Assembly: GCF_030697375.1 (NCBI RefSeq)
Contig: NZ_JAUYQD010000022.1
Location: 62,001 to 126,000 of the forward strand
From: Rhodoferax sp.
GTDB lineage: Bacteria > Pseudomonadota > Gammaproteobacteria > Burkholderiales > Burkholderiaceae_C
Length of the DNA stretch: 64,000 nucleotides
Reading direction: 5' to 3'
Below the pieces are notes generated by a model. That model was given only the letters and a program-made list of their open reading frames with translations, was not told where the DNA came from and did not search any database. Of the stretch, positions 29,233 through 38,600 are shown piece by piece. Position 1 is the stretch's first letter. Every line of letters begins with the position of its first letter. A program made the position numbers and the translations under genes.

Positions 29233-30295
29233 GCTGGAAGCCCGACCCCAACCCTCCCAACTGTGGAGTTACGCGTCCCCCTTGCTGGCCCTGGTCTGCA
29301 CCGTGGTGATTGGTGTCATCCTGTTTGCCGCCTTAGGCAAAGACCCGGTGCGGGGTTTGTCGATATTTTTCTGGGAGCCCATCAAAAGTGGTTATGCCCT
29401 GGGGGAGCTGGTGGTCAAGGCCACACCGCTGCTGCTGATTGCCTTGGGGCTGGCGGTGTGTTTTCGCTCCAATGTGTGGAACATCGGTGCAGAGGGCCAA
29501 TACATCCTGGGCGCCATTGCCGCCAGCGGCGTAGCGCTGATGGCGGACAAAACCACCGGGGGCTGGATCGTGGTGCCGATTGTGCTGGCCGGTGTGCTGG
29601 GCGGCATGGCCTGGGCCAGCCTGACGGCGCTGTTGCGGGACCGCTTCAACGCCAACGAAATCTTGGTCAGTTTGATGCTGTCCTATATCGCCGTGCAGGT
29701 GCTGTTGTTCCTGGTGTTCGGCCCCTGGAAAGACCCGCACGGCTACAACTTTCCGCAGAGCCAGACCTTTGAGTTGGCCACCCGCATTCCCCGCCTGTTC
29801 ACCGGCTCGCGCCTGAGCATCGGCGTGCTGTTTGCGCTGGTGGGCGTGGCGGGCATGTGGGTGTTTTTGTTCCGTACCCGGGCCGGGTTTTCATTGCAGG
29901 TGGGCGGCTTGGCGCCGGCGGCGTCGCGCTATGCGGGATTTTCTTCCCGCCGTGCGCTGTGGACCGCCTTGCTGGTGTCGGGTGGCATGGCCGGTTTGGC
30001 CGGCGCGCTGGAAGTGGCCGGGCCCATCGGCCAGCTCACGCCCTATGTGCCGGCCGGTTATGGATTTGCCGCCATCATCGTGGCCTATGTGGGGCGCTTG
30101 CACCCGGTGGGCATGGTGTTCTCGGCCGTGCTGATGAGCATGTTTTATATCGGGGGTGAACTGGCCCAGTCCCGTCTGGGGCTGCCCAAGTCGCTGACGG
30201 GGGTGTTTCAGGGGCTCTTGCTGTTCGCGCTGCTGGCCTGTGACACCTTGGTGAACTACCGTCTGAAGTTTGTAAGCACCGGAGGGAAATCCTAA
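29225..30295 (+). CDS. nucleoside ABC importer permease 1 (NupB-type)
   Basis: The 356-residue protein has eight to nine predicted helices and the family block NVWNIGAEGQYILGAIAASG. ATG at 29225 (MLKLEARPQPS) is used, eight bases before the ATPase stop; the longer frame from 29159 is coding in the wrong phase for the family. It pairs with the next permease to form the membrane channel for purine nucleosides brought by the BMP lipoprotein. Confidence 0.88.
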   Translation: MLKLEARPQPSQLWSYASPLLALVCTVVIGVILFAALGKDPVRGLSIFFWEPIKSGYALGELVVKATPLLLIALGLAVCFRSNVWNIGAEGQYILGAIAASGVALMADKTTGGWIVVPIVLAGVLGGMAWASLTALLRDRFNANEILVSLMLSYIAVQVLLFLVFGPWKDPHGYNFPQSQTFELATRIPRLFTGSRLSIGVLFALVGVAGMWVFLFRTRAGFSLQVGGLAPAASRYAGFSSRRALWTALLVSGGMAGLAGALEVAGPIGQLTPYVPAGYGFAAIIVAYVGRLHPVGMVFSAVLMSMFYIGGELAQSRLGLPKSLTGVFQGLLLFALLACDTLVNYRLKFVSTGGKS

Positions 30296-31215
30296 TGGAA
30301 TCGTATGCATTGCTGATCGCAGCCACCCTGAATGCAGGGACGGTGCTGGCGATTGCGTCGCTGGGCCTGCTGATCAACGAGAAGGCCGGCATTGTGAATC
30401 TGGGCGCCGAGGGCATGATGCTGTGCGCGGCCATTGCCGGCTTTGCCACGGTGGTGTACACCGGCAGCGATGGGCTCGGGTTCGCGGCCGGCATGGCGGC
30501 CGGAGCCGTGATGGCGGCGGTGTTTGGCGCGCTGGTCATCTGGCTCAACACCAACCAGTACGCCACGGGCCTGGCCCTGAGTTTGTTTGGGGCGGGCTTC
30601 TCGGCCTTTGCGGGCATTGCCTATGTGCAGGAAAAGATCCCCGAGCGCCCCACCTTTGCAGTGCCTTGGCTGTCGGACATTCCCCTGGTCGGCCCGGCCT
30701 TGTTCCGCCAGCACCCGCTGGTGTATTTGACGGTGGTTTTCGCACTGGGCCTGATCTGGTTTTTGTACCGCACCCGTGCCGGGCTGGTCTTGCGCAGCGT
30801 GGGTGAAAGCCCCGAGTCGGCGCACGCCCTGGGGTACCCAGTGCGCTGGATCCGGCTGGCGGCGGTGGTGGCCGGTGGTGCCCTGTGTGGTTTGGCAGGG
30901 GCCTACCTCTCCATCATCTACACGCCTTTGTGGGTGGAAGGCATGGTGGCGGGCAAGGGCTGGATTGCGCTGGCACTGACCACTTTTGCCACCTGGCGGC
31001 CGGCGCGGGTCTTGCTTGGGGCCTATCTGTTTGGGGGCGTGTCGATGCTGCAATTCCATTTGCAGGGGATTGGCGTGGAGTTCCCCGCCCAGTTTCTGAG
31101 CATGTTGCCCTACCTGTCCACCATCGTGGTGCTGGCTCTGATCTCGCGCAATCCACGCTGGATTCGTATTAACATGCCGGCTGCTATTGGCAAGCCGTTT
31201 TACCCTGGCGCCTGA
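30295..31215 (+). CDS. nucleoside ABC importer permease 2 (NupC-type)
   Basis: The 306-residue protein has about eight helices and the family markers GLLINEKAGIVNLGAEGMML and VRWIRLAAVVAGGALCGLAGAYL. Its start overlaps the stop of the first permease gene (TAATG). It is followed after 43 bases by the BMP-family binding protein. It completes the transmembrane part of the importer. Confidence 0.88.
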   Translation: MESYALLIAATLNAGTVLAIASLGLLINEKAGIVNLGAEGMMLCAAIAGFATVVYTGSDGLGFAAGMAAGAVMAAVFGALVIWLNTNQYATGLALSLFGAGFSAFAGIAYVQEKIPERPTFAVPWLSDIPLVGPALFRQHPLVYLTVVFALGLIWFLYRTRAGLVLRSVGESPESAHALGYPVRWIRLAAVVAGGALCGLAGAYLSIIYTPLWVEGMVAGKGWIALALTTFATWRPARVLLGAYLFGGVSMLQFHLQGIGVEFPAQFLSMLPYLSTIVVLALISRNPRWIRINMPAAIGKPFYPGA

Positions 31216-31258
31216 CTTTCATTCCCACTCCCTGCTCTTTATTACTGAAGGACTTCAC

Positions 31259-32419
31259 ATGACAGATTTGCAAAAACGTTCGCTGCTGAAAATGGCTGCG
31301 CTGACCGCCGTGGCAAGTGCCGCGCTGGTGGGTTGTGGCAAGAAAGAAGAGCCGGCGCCTGCGCCCGCACCCGCGCCAGCCCCTGCGGCTTCCGCCCCCG
31401 CGCCCAAGGCCGAGCCCTTGAAGATCGCTTTTGCCTACGTCGGCCCGGTGGGTGACGGCGGCTGGTCCTATGCCCATGACAATGGTCGCAAGGCACTGGA
31501 AAAAGAATTCGGCGACAAGATCGTCACCACCTTTGTGGAAAACGTGCCCGAGTCCGCCGACGCCGAGCGCGTTTTGCGCGACATGGCCGGCCAAGGCAAT
31601 AAGCTGATTTTTGGCACCACCTTTGGTTACATGGAGCCCATGCTCAAGGTCGCTGCGGACAATCCGAACGTCAACTTTCAGCACGCCACCGGTTACAAAA
31701 CTGCGGCCAACATGAGCACCTACGACAGCCGCACCTACGAAGGTGCGTACATGGCGGGCGTGATTGCCGGCAAGATGACCAAGTCCAACACCCTGGGTGT
31801 GGTGGCCTCGGTGCCAATCCCCGAAGTGATCCGCAACATCAACAGCTTCACCCTGGGTGCCCAAAGCAGCAACCCCAAGGTCAAGACCAAGGTGGTGTGG
31901 GTCAACGAATGGTTTAACCCACCGAAGGAAACCGAAGCCGCCACCAGCCTGATCAATGGCGGTGCCGACGTGTTGTTCCAGAACACCGACTCTCCCGCCG
32001 TGCTCAAGACCGCGCAGGATAAGGGCAAGCGCGCCTTCGGTTGGGACTCTGACATGACCGCCTACGGCCCCAAAGCCCACCTGGCGTCCAGCATCATCAA
32101 CTGGGGTCCGTACTACATCAAGACCACCAAAGATGCGCTGGAAGGCAAGAATGCCTCCACCCAAAGCTGGTGGGGCGTGAAAGAGGGCGCCATTGACATC
32201 GTGTCCATCGCTGAAGACGTGCCAGCCGAGACCAAGGCCAAGGTGGAAGAAGTCAAGGCCGGCCTGAAAGACGGTACCTTCGTGATCTGGAAAGGCCCGA
32301 TTGTCGATAACACCGGCAAAGAGCAGCTCAAGAAAGACGAAGTGGCGGACGACAAATTCCTGGGTGGCTTGGGCTTCTACGTCAAGGGCGTGGAAGGCAA
32401 GATCCCCGGCGGAAAATAA
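31259..32419 (+). CDS. BMP-family nucleoside-binding lipoprotein
   Basis: The 386-residue lipoprotein has lipobox ALVGC (acylated Cys near residue 26), then a Pro-Ala repeat linker (PAPAPAPAPAPAASAPAP) and a periplasmic-binding domain. The domain shows FAYVGPVGDGGWSYAHD, FGTTFGYMEPM, the NVNFQHATGY block, and FGWDSDMTAYGP, the ligand loops of BmpA/PnrA proteins. ATG at 31259 has GAAGGA upstream. It captures purine nucleosides for the importer. A perfect hairpin terminator follows, before the adenine deaminase gene. Confidence 0.92.
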   Translation: MTDLQKRSLLKMAALTAVASAALVGCGKKEEPAPAPAPAPAPAASAPAPKAEPLKIAFAYVGPVGDGGWSYAHDNGRKALEKEFGDKIVTTFVENVPESADAERVLRDMAGQGNKLIFGTTFGYMEPMLKVAADNPNVNFQHATGYKTAANMSTYDSRTYEGAYMAGVIAGKMTKSNTLGVVASVPIPEVIRNINSFTLGAQSSNPKVKTKVVWVNEWFNPPKETEAATSLINGGADVLFQNTDSPAVLKTAQDKGKRAFGWDSDMTAYGPKAHLASSIINWGPYYIKTTKDALEGKNASTQSWWGVKEGAIDIVSIAEDVPAETKAKVEEVKAGLKDGTFVIWKGPIVDNTGKEQLKKDEVADDKFLGGLGFYVKGVEGKIPGGK

Positions 32420-32434
32420 ACCTGTTTAGCTAAG

Positions 32435-32466
32435 CAAGGGCCGCCCATGGGCGGCCCTTGTTGTTT
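32435..32466 (+). terminator. hairpin terminator or attenuator before adenine deaminase
   Basis: CAAGGGCCGCCCA and its exact complement form a perfect 26-base palindrome (32435-32460), followed by TTGTTTT. The ribosome site of the deaminase gene (GGAGA, 32468) is only eight bases later. Complete termination would leave that gene without a transcript unless read-through or a separate start occurs. Confidence 0.75.
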
Positions 32467-32477
32467 TGGAGAACACA

Positions 32478-33515
32478 ATGAACCACCCCCCTATTTCCCC
32501 AGAGCGCATCCCCGAGCTGCTGCGCCGCATGCCCAAAGCCGAGCTGCACATGCACATCGAAGGCTCGCTGGAGCCCGAGCTGATCTTTGCCATGGGGCAA
32601 CGCAACCGGGTGCCCTTGGCCTACCCCAGCGTGGAGTCCCTGCGCGACGCCTATGTCTTTGACAACCTGCAAAGCTTTCTGGACATCTACCACGCCGGCA
32701 CCACGGTGCTCAAGACCGAGCAGGACTTTTTCGACATGAGCTGCGCCTACCTGGCGCGCGCCCAGGCCGACAACGTGGTGCACACCGAAATCTTTTTCGA
32801 CACCCAAACCCACACCGGCCATGGGCTGAGCGCCGAGACGGTGGTCAACGGCCTGTACCGCGCCTGCGAAGAAGCGCCCCAGCGTTATGGCATGACCGCC
32901 TCGCTGATCCTGTGTTTCCTGCGCCACCTGAGTGAAGAAGAGGCCTTTGAATGCCTGGAGCAGGTGCTGCCCTTGCGCGACAAGATCGTGGGCATCGGCT
33001 TGGCGTCCAGCGAGATGGGCCACCCGCCGGAGAAGTTTGCCAAGGTGTTTGCCCGCGCCCGTGAGCTGGGCTTTCGGCTGGTGGCCCATGCGGGGGAAGA
33101 GGGGCCCGCGTCCTATATCTGGAGCGCGCTGGATGTGCTCAAGGTGGAGCGCATCGACCACGGCGTGCAGGCGCTCACCGACCCGGCCCTGATGCAGCGT
33201 TTGGTCCAGGACCGCATCCCCTTGACGGTGTGCCCGCTGTCCAACCTCAAGCTGCGGGTCTACCCCACGCTGGCCCAGCACAATTTGCGGCATTTGCTGG
33301 ATGCGGGAATTGTGGCCACCGTCAACTCGGATGACCCGGCCTACTTTGGTGGCTACATCAACGAAAACTTCACCCAAACTTTTGCGGCCCTGGGCATGGG
33401 TTCTGCGCAGGCCTACCAGCTGGCCCGCAACAGCTTTGAAGCCAGTTTCATTGAGCCGTCCGAGCGCGACAGGCATATTGCCCATTTGGACACGGTTTTT
33501 GCCTCTTTTTATTAA
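32478..33515 (+). CDS. adenine deaminase (adenosine deaminase-like family)
   Basis: The 345-residue metal-dependent deaminase has MPKAELHMHIEGSLEPEL (HxH metal site), HAGEEGP, HGVQAL and NSDDPAYF. The IGLASSEMGHPPEKF motif replaces the adenosine-deaminase active-site segment and is characteristic of adenine deaminases, which turn adenine into hypoxanthine. That fits xanthine dehydrogenase in the same region. GGAGA lies five bases before the start. An in-frame TTG at 32466 lacks a ribosome site. It follows the nucleoside importer and is separated from it by a hairpin. Confidence 0.85.
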   Translation: MNHPPISPERIPELLRRMPKAELHMHIEGSLEPELIFAMGQRNRVPLAYPSVESLRDAYVFDNLQSFLDIYHAGTTVLKTEQDFFDMSCAYLARAQADNVVHTEIFFDTQTHTGHGLSAETVVNGLYRACEEAPQRYGMTASLILCFLRHLSEEEAFECLEQVLPLRDKIVGIGLASSEMGHPPEKFAKVFARARELGFRLVAHAGEEGPASYIWSALDVLKVERIDHGVQALTDPALMQRLVQDRIPLTVCPLSNLKLRVYPTLAQHNLRHLLDAGIVATVNSDDPAYFGGYINENFTQTFAALGMGSAQAYQLARNSFEASFIEPSERDRHIAHLDTVFASFY

Positions 33516-33528
33516 AATTGCATTAGGC

Positions 33529-33569
33529 CTTTTGCGGGGTGCATGGTAGTATTTTCGACCCCCCAAAAG
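33529..33569 (+). promoter_or_regulatory. stem-loop in the leader of the CheY-like gene
   Basis: CTTTTGCGGGGT (33529-33540) pairs with ACCCCCCAAAAG (33558-33569), twelve bases with one mismatch and a 17-base loop. The ribosome site AGGA (33579) follows after nine bases. It is too short for a known c-di-GMP riboswitch. It may be a terminator for the upstream gene without a T-run, or a translation control hairpin. Confidence 0.4.
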
Positions 33570-33587
33570 ACCAGAACAGGATGACAT

Positions 33588-33977
33588 ATGTCGCAGGACG
33601 AAGCCTCGTTGGAGCGCAAGCTGCTGATCGTGGACGACAGCAAAGTCTCCCGGATGATCATCCGGGCATTTTTTGCCAAGATGTGCCCCGCTTGGGTGGT
33701 GCAGGAGGCGGGGTCGGGTGATGCGGCACTGACCCTGCTGGCAGATTTTCAGCCAGACTTTGTGACCATGGACGTGAACATGCCGGGCATCAACGGCTTT
33801 GACGCTGCCGAGCAAATCCTGGCCAGGGACCCCAAAGTTCGCCTGGTCATGCTGTCGGCCAACATCCAGGAGAGCAGTGTGCGCATGGCCGCCTCGCTGC
33901 GGCTGAATTTTGTCGCCAAGCCTGCCACCGAAGCGTCCCTGCAGCAGGCGCTGAACCACCTGTTGGCTGCAACATGA
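33588..33977 (+). CDS. single-domain CheY-like response regulator
   Basis: The 129-residue receiver domain contains KLLIVDDSKVSRMIIRAFF (acidic pair), the phosphoacceptor aspartate in FVTMDVNMPG, and the lysine in FVAKPA. There is no output domain. It overlaps the CheC-like gene by four bases, so the CheC-like protein probably dephosphorylates it. AGGA lies five bases before the start. Partner kinase is not in the window. Confidence 0.88.
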   Translation: MSQDEASLERKLLIVDDSKVSRMIIRAFFAKMCPAWVVQEAGSGDAALTLLADFQPDFVTMDVNMPGINGFDAAEQILARDPKVRLVMLSANIQESSVRMAASLRLNFVAKPATEASLQQALNHLLAAT

Positions 33978-34603
33978 TGGCGCTCAAGGAGTTGGAGCAA
34001 GACGCTCTGACGGAAATTTTCAACATCGGCGTGGGCATGGCGGCAGATGTCCTGAGCCAAATGGTGGGCGAGCGGGTGAAGCTCTCCGTGCCGGTGGTGG
34101 AGTTGACCAACCAGCAGCAAGCCAAAAATTACTACCTGGAGCGCGAGCAGCGCCAGTTGTGCGCGATTCGCCAGACCTTCAGTGGTGAAGTCACCACCGA
34201 TGCCATCCTCATGTTTCCCGAGGAAAACAGCCTGGAACTGGTGCGGCTGATGGTGGGCGGGGATTTGCCGCTGGAGCAGCTCACCGAGATGGAGCAAGAC
34301 GCCATGGCGGAGATTGGCAACATCATTTTGAATGCCGTGATCTCCAGCATCTCTTCCACCTTGGGCCTGACCTTTGAGGGCTCCTTGCCGGATGTCAGCG
34401 TCGTCACGACGGAAAATATTTTTTCGCACCGGGGCGGGGCGATCCAGGTCAGCGATGAAAAAGCGCCGGTACTGGCTTTGACGATTGATTTTGAGCTGAG
34501 CACCCGGCAGGTGAGCGGCTATTTGGCTTTTTTACTCGACATTCCATCCAGCGAAAAATTGATTTCCCGGCTGGATAGGTTTATGAATGGTTCTGCAGTG
34601 TGA
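33974..34603 (+). CDS. CheC-like CheY-phosphatase
   Basis: The 209-residue protein has two CheC/CheX-type helices. The first (LTEIFNIGVGMAADVLSQM) keeps E and N but lacks the second conserved asparagine. The second (MAEIGNIILNAVISSIS) keeps E, N and N. These residues position water for attack on the receiver's aspartyl phosphate. It is placed between a lone receiver and a diguanylate cyclase, with four-base overlaps on both sides. The last codons overlap the cyclase's GTG start. Confidence 0.8.
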   Translation: MMALKELEQDALTEIFNIGVGMAADVLSQMVGERVKLSVPVVELTNQQQAKNYYLEREQRQLCAIRQTFSGEVTTDAILMFPEENSLELVRLMVGGDLPLEQLTEMEQDAMAEIGNIILNAVISSISSTLGLTFEGSLPDVSVVTTENIFSHRGGAIQVSDEKAPVLALTIDFELSTRQVSGYLAFLLDIPSSEKLISRLDRFMNGSAV

Positions 34604-35622
34604 CTATTGAATTTGGAAAAGCGGGCACCGCCGCAGTGCGATGGCCCACCTGGGTGGCGGACAGCATTCAGATGGGCTTGGTTGTGGTGGATCTGGATGG
34701 CAAGGTGTGTCTTTTCAACCGCTGGATGGTGGAAAGCAGTGGCCTGCCGTTTGAGCAGGTGCAGGGCAAAAATCTGTTCGACATTTTTCCTGAACTGTCC
34801 TTGGGGCGGGTGGGTGTTGCATTGAACGCGTGTTTGCACAGCGGCTTGCCAGCGGTGCTCTCCAACTCCCTGAACCCTGCGCCCTTTCCCTTGTACAGCG
34901 ATGCCCAGCAGCGTGCACAGGGGGTGCGGCGGCAGCAGTCGGTGCGCATCATGCGTGCGCCCAAGCAGGAGGGCACACCACTGCAGGTGCTGATCGAGAT
35001 CGCGGATGTCGCCGGCGCCGTGCGGCGTGAACGCATGCTCAAAGAGCAAGCGCTGGAGCTGAAAAAACTGTCCGCCTTTGATGCCTTGACCGGCTTGGCC
35101 AACCGCCGCAGCCTGGACGATGTGCTGGGCCGCGAGTTTCGCCGCGCCGCCCGTGGCAAGTTGCCGATGGCCATTGTCATGGTGGACATTGACCTGTTCA
35201 AATCCTTCAACGACACCTATGGCCACCCGGCGGGCGACCGCTGCCTGATGGACGTGGCCAAAGCCATGCAGGGCCTGGTGAACCGCCCCGGGGACATGGT
35301 GGCCCGCTACGGCGGAGAAGAATTCATTGTGGTCCTGCCTGAAACCGATTTGGAAGGCGCCGTGGCCGTGGCCCGGGAACTGCGCCTGGGGGTGCAGGCA
35401 CTGCGTATCTCCCACAGCATCAGCCGGCATGCCGGGGTGGTCACCATCAGCCAAGGGGTCGCGGCGTCGGTCCCCACCGTGTCGGATACCTTTGAGAGCC
35501 TGATCGCGCAAGCCGATGTGGCCCTGTACGCCGCCAAACGCGCGGGGCGCAACCGCGTTGCCGCCTTGCGCGGCGGGGCCGAACTGGACGCCGAGATCGT
35601 TCCCCTGGCTGAGCCGCAATAG
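34600..35622 (+). CDS. diguanylate cyclase with N-terminal PAS domain
   Basis: The 340-residue cytosolic protein has a PAS-like domain (about residues 12-120; SIQMGLVVVDLDGKVCLFN), a coiled segment, and a GGDEF domain with the active-site motif GGEEF (VARYGGEEFIVVLPE). The DALTGLANRR block is also present. No inhibitory RxxD site is obvious just upstream of GGEEF. It makes cyclic di-GMP. The GTG start overlaps the CheC-like stop. Its PAS domain may sense a signal relayed by, or acting in parallel with, the receiver/phosphatase pair. Confidence 0.88.
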   Translation: MTIEFGKAGTAAVRWPTWVADSIQMGLVVVDLDGKVCLFNRWMVESSGLPFEQVQGKNLFDIFPELSLGRVGVALNACLHSGLPAVLSNSLNPAPFPLYSDAQQRAQGVRRQQSVRIMRAPKQEGTPLQVLIEIADVAGAVRRERMLKEQALELKKLSAFDALTGLANRRSLDDVLGREFRRAARGKLPMAIVMVDIDLFKSFNDTYGHPAGDRCLMDVAKAMQGLVNRPGDMVARYGGEEFIVVLPETDLEGAVAVARELRLGVQALRISHSISRHAGVVTISQGVAASVPTVSDTFESLIAQADVALYAAKRAGRNRVAALRGGAELDAEIVPLAEPQ

Positions 35623-35648
35623 TGGGTATCTCCAGCACGGTATTCAAG

Positions 35649-38600
35649 CTACTCCCCCTGCGGCTGCCACTCCTCTTGTAGCAGCGCCAGCATGTCATCG
35701 GCGGACATTTTGGCCGCCATGTCGCTGCCTTCGAGCAGGCTGTCGGCCAGGGCGCGTTTGGTTTTGTGCAGGTCCACGATTTTTTCTTCGATGGTGTCTT
35801 GCGCCACCAGCCGGTAGATGGTGACCGGGCGGGTTTGGCCGATGCGGTGGGCGCGGTCGCTGGCCTGGTCTTCCACGGCCGGGTTCCACCACGGGTCCAT
35901 GTGGATCACATAGTCGGCGGCGGTCAGGTTCAGCCCGGTGCCACCGGCTTTCAGGCTGATCAAAAACACGTCGCCCTCACCGGCCTGGAAGGCGTCCACT
36001 CGTTGCTTGCGCTCTTGCATCGGGGTGGAGCCGTCCAGGTACTGGTAGCGCACGCCACGCTCGTCCAGATAGGCGCGAATCAGGCTCAGGTGCGCCACAA
36101 ACTGGCTGAACACCAGCGCCTTGTGGCGGTTGGCCAGCAACTCGTCCAGCAGCTCACCAAACGCCGCCAGCTTGCTGCTGGGCAGGCCCAGTTCGGGAGC
36201 CACCAAAGCGGGGTTGCAGCAGGCGCGGCGCAGCTTCATGATCTCGGCCAGGATTTCGATGTAGCGTTGGCCATTGTCCTTGCCACCGGCATCCCCCGCG
36301 CCCGCTTTGGCCGCGGCCAGCCGCTCCAGGGCTTGGCGGCGCAGGGCTTCGTACAGCGCTTTTTCTTCGGTCGTGAGCGCCACCTGGCGCAAAATTTCGG
36401 TGCGTGAGGGCAGCTCGGAGAGCACTTGCGATTTGGTGCGGCGCAAGATGAACGGACCAATCAGCTTGCGCAGCCGGTTGCGCGCCTCGGCGCTTTGCAG
36501 GCGTTCAATCGGCCCGGCGTAACGTTCGTTGAATTGCTCCAGCGAGCCCAGCAGGCCGGGGTTGATGAAGCGAAACAGGTTCCACAGCTCACCCAGGTGG
36601 TTTTCCAGCGGCGTGCCCGACAAGATCACCCGAAAGTCACCTTGCAGTGCCATGGCCGCTTGTGAGCGTTTGGTGGCCTGGTTTTTGATGGCTTGGGCTT
36701 CGTCAAGCACCAGCGTGTGCCACCGCACGGCGGCAAAGCGTTCAGCCTCTTGCTGCAACAAGCCGTAGCTGGTCACCACCAGGTCCAAGGGCTGCAAGTC
36801 CGTTAGGGTTTGCTGGCGGTCGCCACTGCCAAACACAATGACCCTCAAAGTGGGGGCAAAGCGGGCCACCTCGCCCATCCAGTTCATGCACACCGAGGTG
36901 GGGGCCACCACCAGCGCCGGGCCTTGGGGGCCACGCGACAGCAGCAGCGCTAGCGCTTGCAGGGTTTTGCCCAGGCCCATGTCGTCGGCCAGGCAAGCCC
37001 CCACGCCCCAATGCGCCAGCCGGTTCAACCACTCAAAGCCACTGAACTGGTAGTCGCGCAAATCGGCTCGCAAGGTGGCGGGCAAGACCGGCTGCAGGGT
37101 GTCCAGCTCACCCAATTTGGCCAGGTGCTCTTTCCAGAATTTGTCAGTTTTGAGTTTGCCAGCATCCGTGGCCAAATCTTGCAGCGCTCCAGCGGCCAGG
37201 GGGTGGATGCGCAGGTCTTTGCCGCGCTGCTCAGAGTAGGCCCGCAGCTCATCCAGGCGGCGGCGAAACGCTTCGGTCAGGGCCAGAAACTGGTTGTCGC
37301 CCAAGTGGATGAAGCGGCCATGGCCGGTGGCGGTCAGCTCCAGCAGGCGTTGCAGGTCCAGCACCTGTTTGTCATCTACCTGCAACTCGCCGGTGACGGA
37401 AAACCAGTCTTGCTGGCGTTTGATGGCCATGGAAAAGTGCGAGCCGCCCAGCTCGCGGCTGACCTTGAACTTCTCGCCCTCGGGCCAGGCCAGCACCACC
37501 GTGTCGGCCTGCGCCTGCAATTGCAGCAGCAGCTCCAGGCAGTCTTGCGGATCTTCGATGGTGCGCTCACCGTGCTCCTCCAGTGTGTCGCGCCAGACCT
37601 GGCAGCTGGTCTCCAGCGCCTTGGCGGCCTCCAGCTCCTGGGCCAGATGGCGATGCGCTTGCAGCGGCTTGCCAGCGATTTCGGCAATCACGTTCTCGGC
37701 CCCGGCACCGGGTGGGTAGTAGGGCCCGGCGTCCGTAAACGGGCGCACCCGCAGGCTCACTTTCAGGCCCGCGCCCAGCGGCATCAGGTGCACATGCAGG
37801 CGGCTGTCGGCCTCCACCTGGGGCAGGTTGGAGGGCAGCACGTCCAGGTCGGACTGGATGGTGATCAGCGACGAGATGGCGCGGATGGCATCCAGCACCT
37901 GCGCCTTGGCCCGCACCGGCACGTTCAGCGATTCGCCCAGAATGTTGCCAATGCGGCGGTGATCTTCGGTGACTTCAATCACGCGCAAGCGGGTTGGCGT
38001 CTCGCGGCTCACGATCACGCTGTCGCTCTGGCTGCCCAGCGGGGGTTGCAGGCGCAGGGTCAGGGTGTTGGCATCGGCCTTTTTGATTTCCAGCTCAAGC
38101 ATGCCGCGCAATATCTCGACGCGCACGCCGGGCGATTCCATCGAAAAAACCAGCGGGTGGTTGATCAGGTGAGGCAGGGCCTGGAGGCTATTGATCTCGT
38201 ACTCGATACCACCGTAATAGCCGTAATTGCTTTTCTTGATGCAGGCGCAGACCTGCCGGTCTTGCGGGCTCAGGTAGTCAAATTCTTCGGGCGATTCGCT
38301 CAGGCGCTTGAGTGCCACGGCCCGCCCGCCCGTCCAGGCCGTCTGGCCTTTGCGCTTTTGCTCGCGCGGGTAGAGGGCGATGTGGCGGGGGCCGATCTGG
38401 ATCTCCCACACCAGGCGCGCTGGGGTGGGGCCGCTGGTGCTGGTGCTGTCCTTGGCGGGTGCGCTTAACTGGGCCAAGGCCGCCAGTTGGCGCTGCCAGG
38501 GTTCCTGCTTTTCAAACCAGTCCAGCAAACACACGCTGCCTTGCTGGCGGCGCAGTGTTTCGGCCCGCTGCAAAAACAAGGCGCTGTCGGTGGGCGACAC

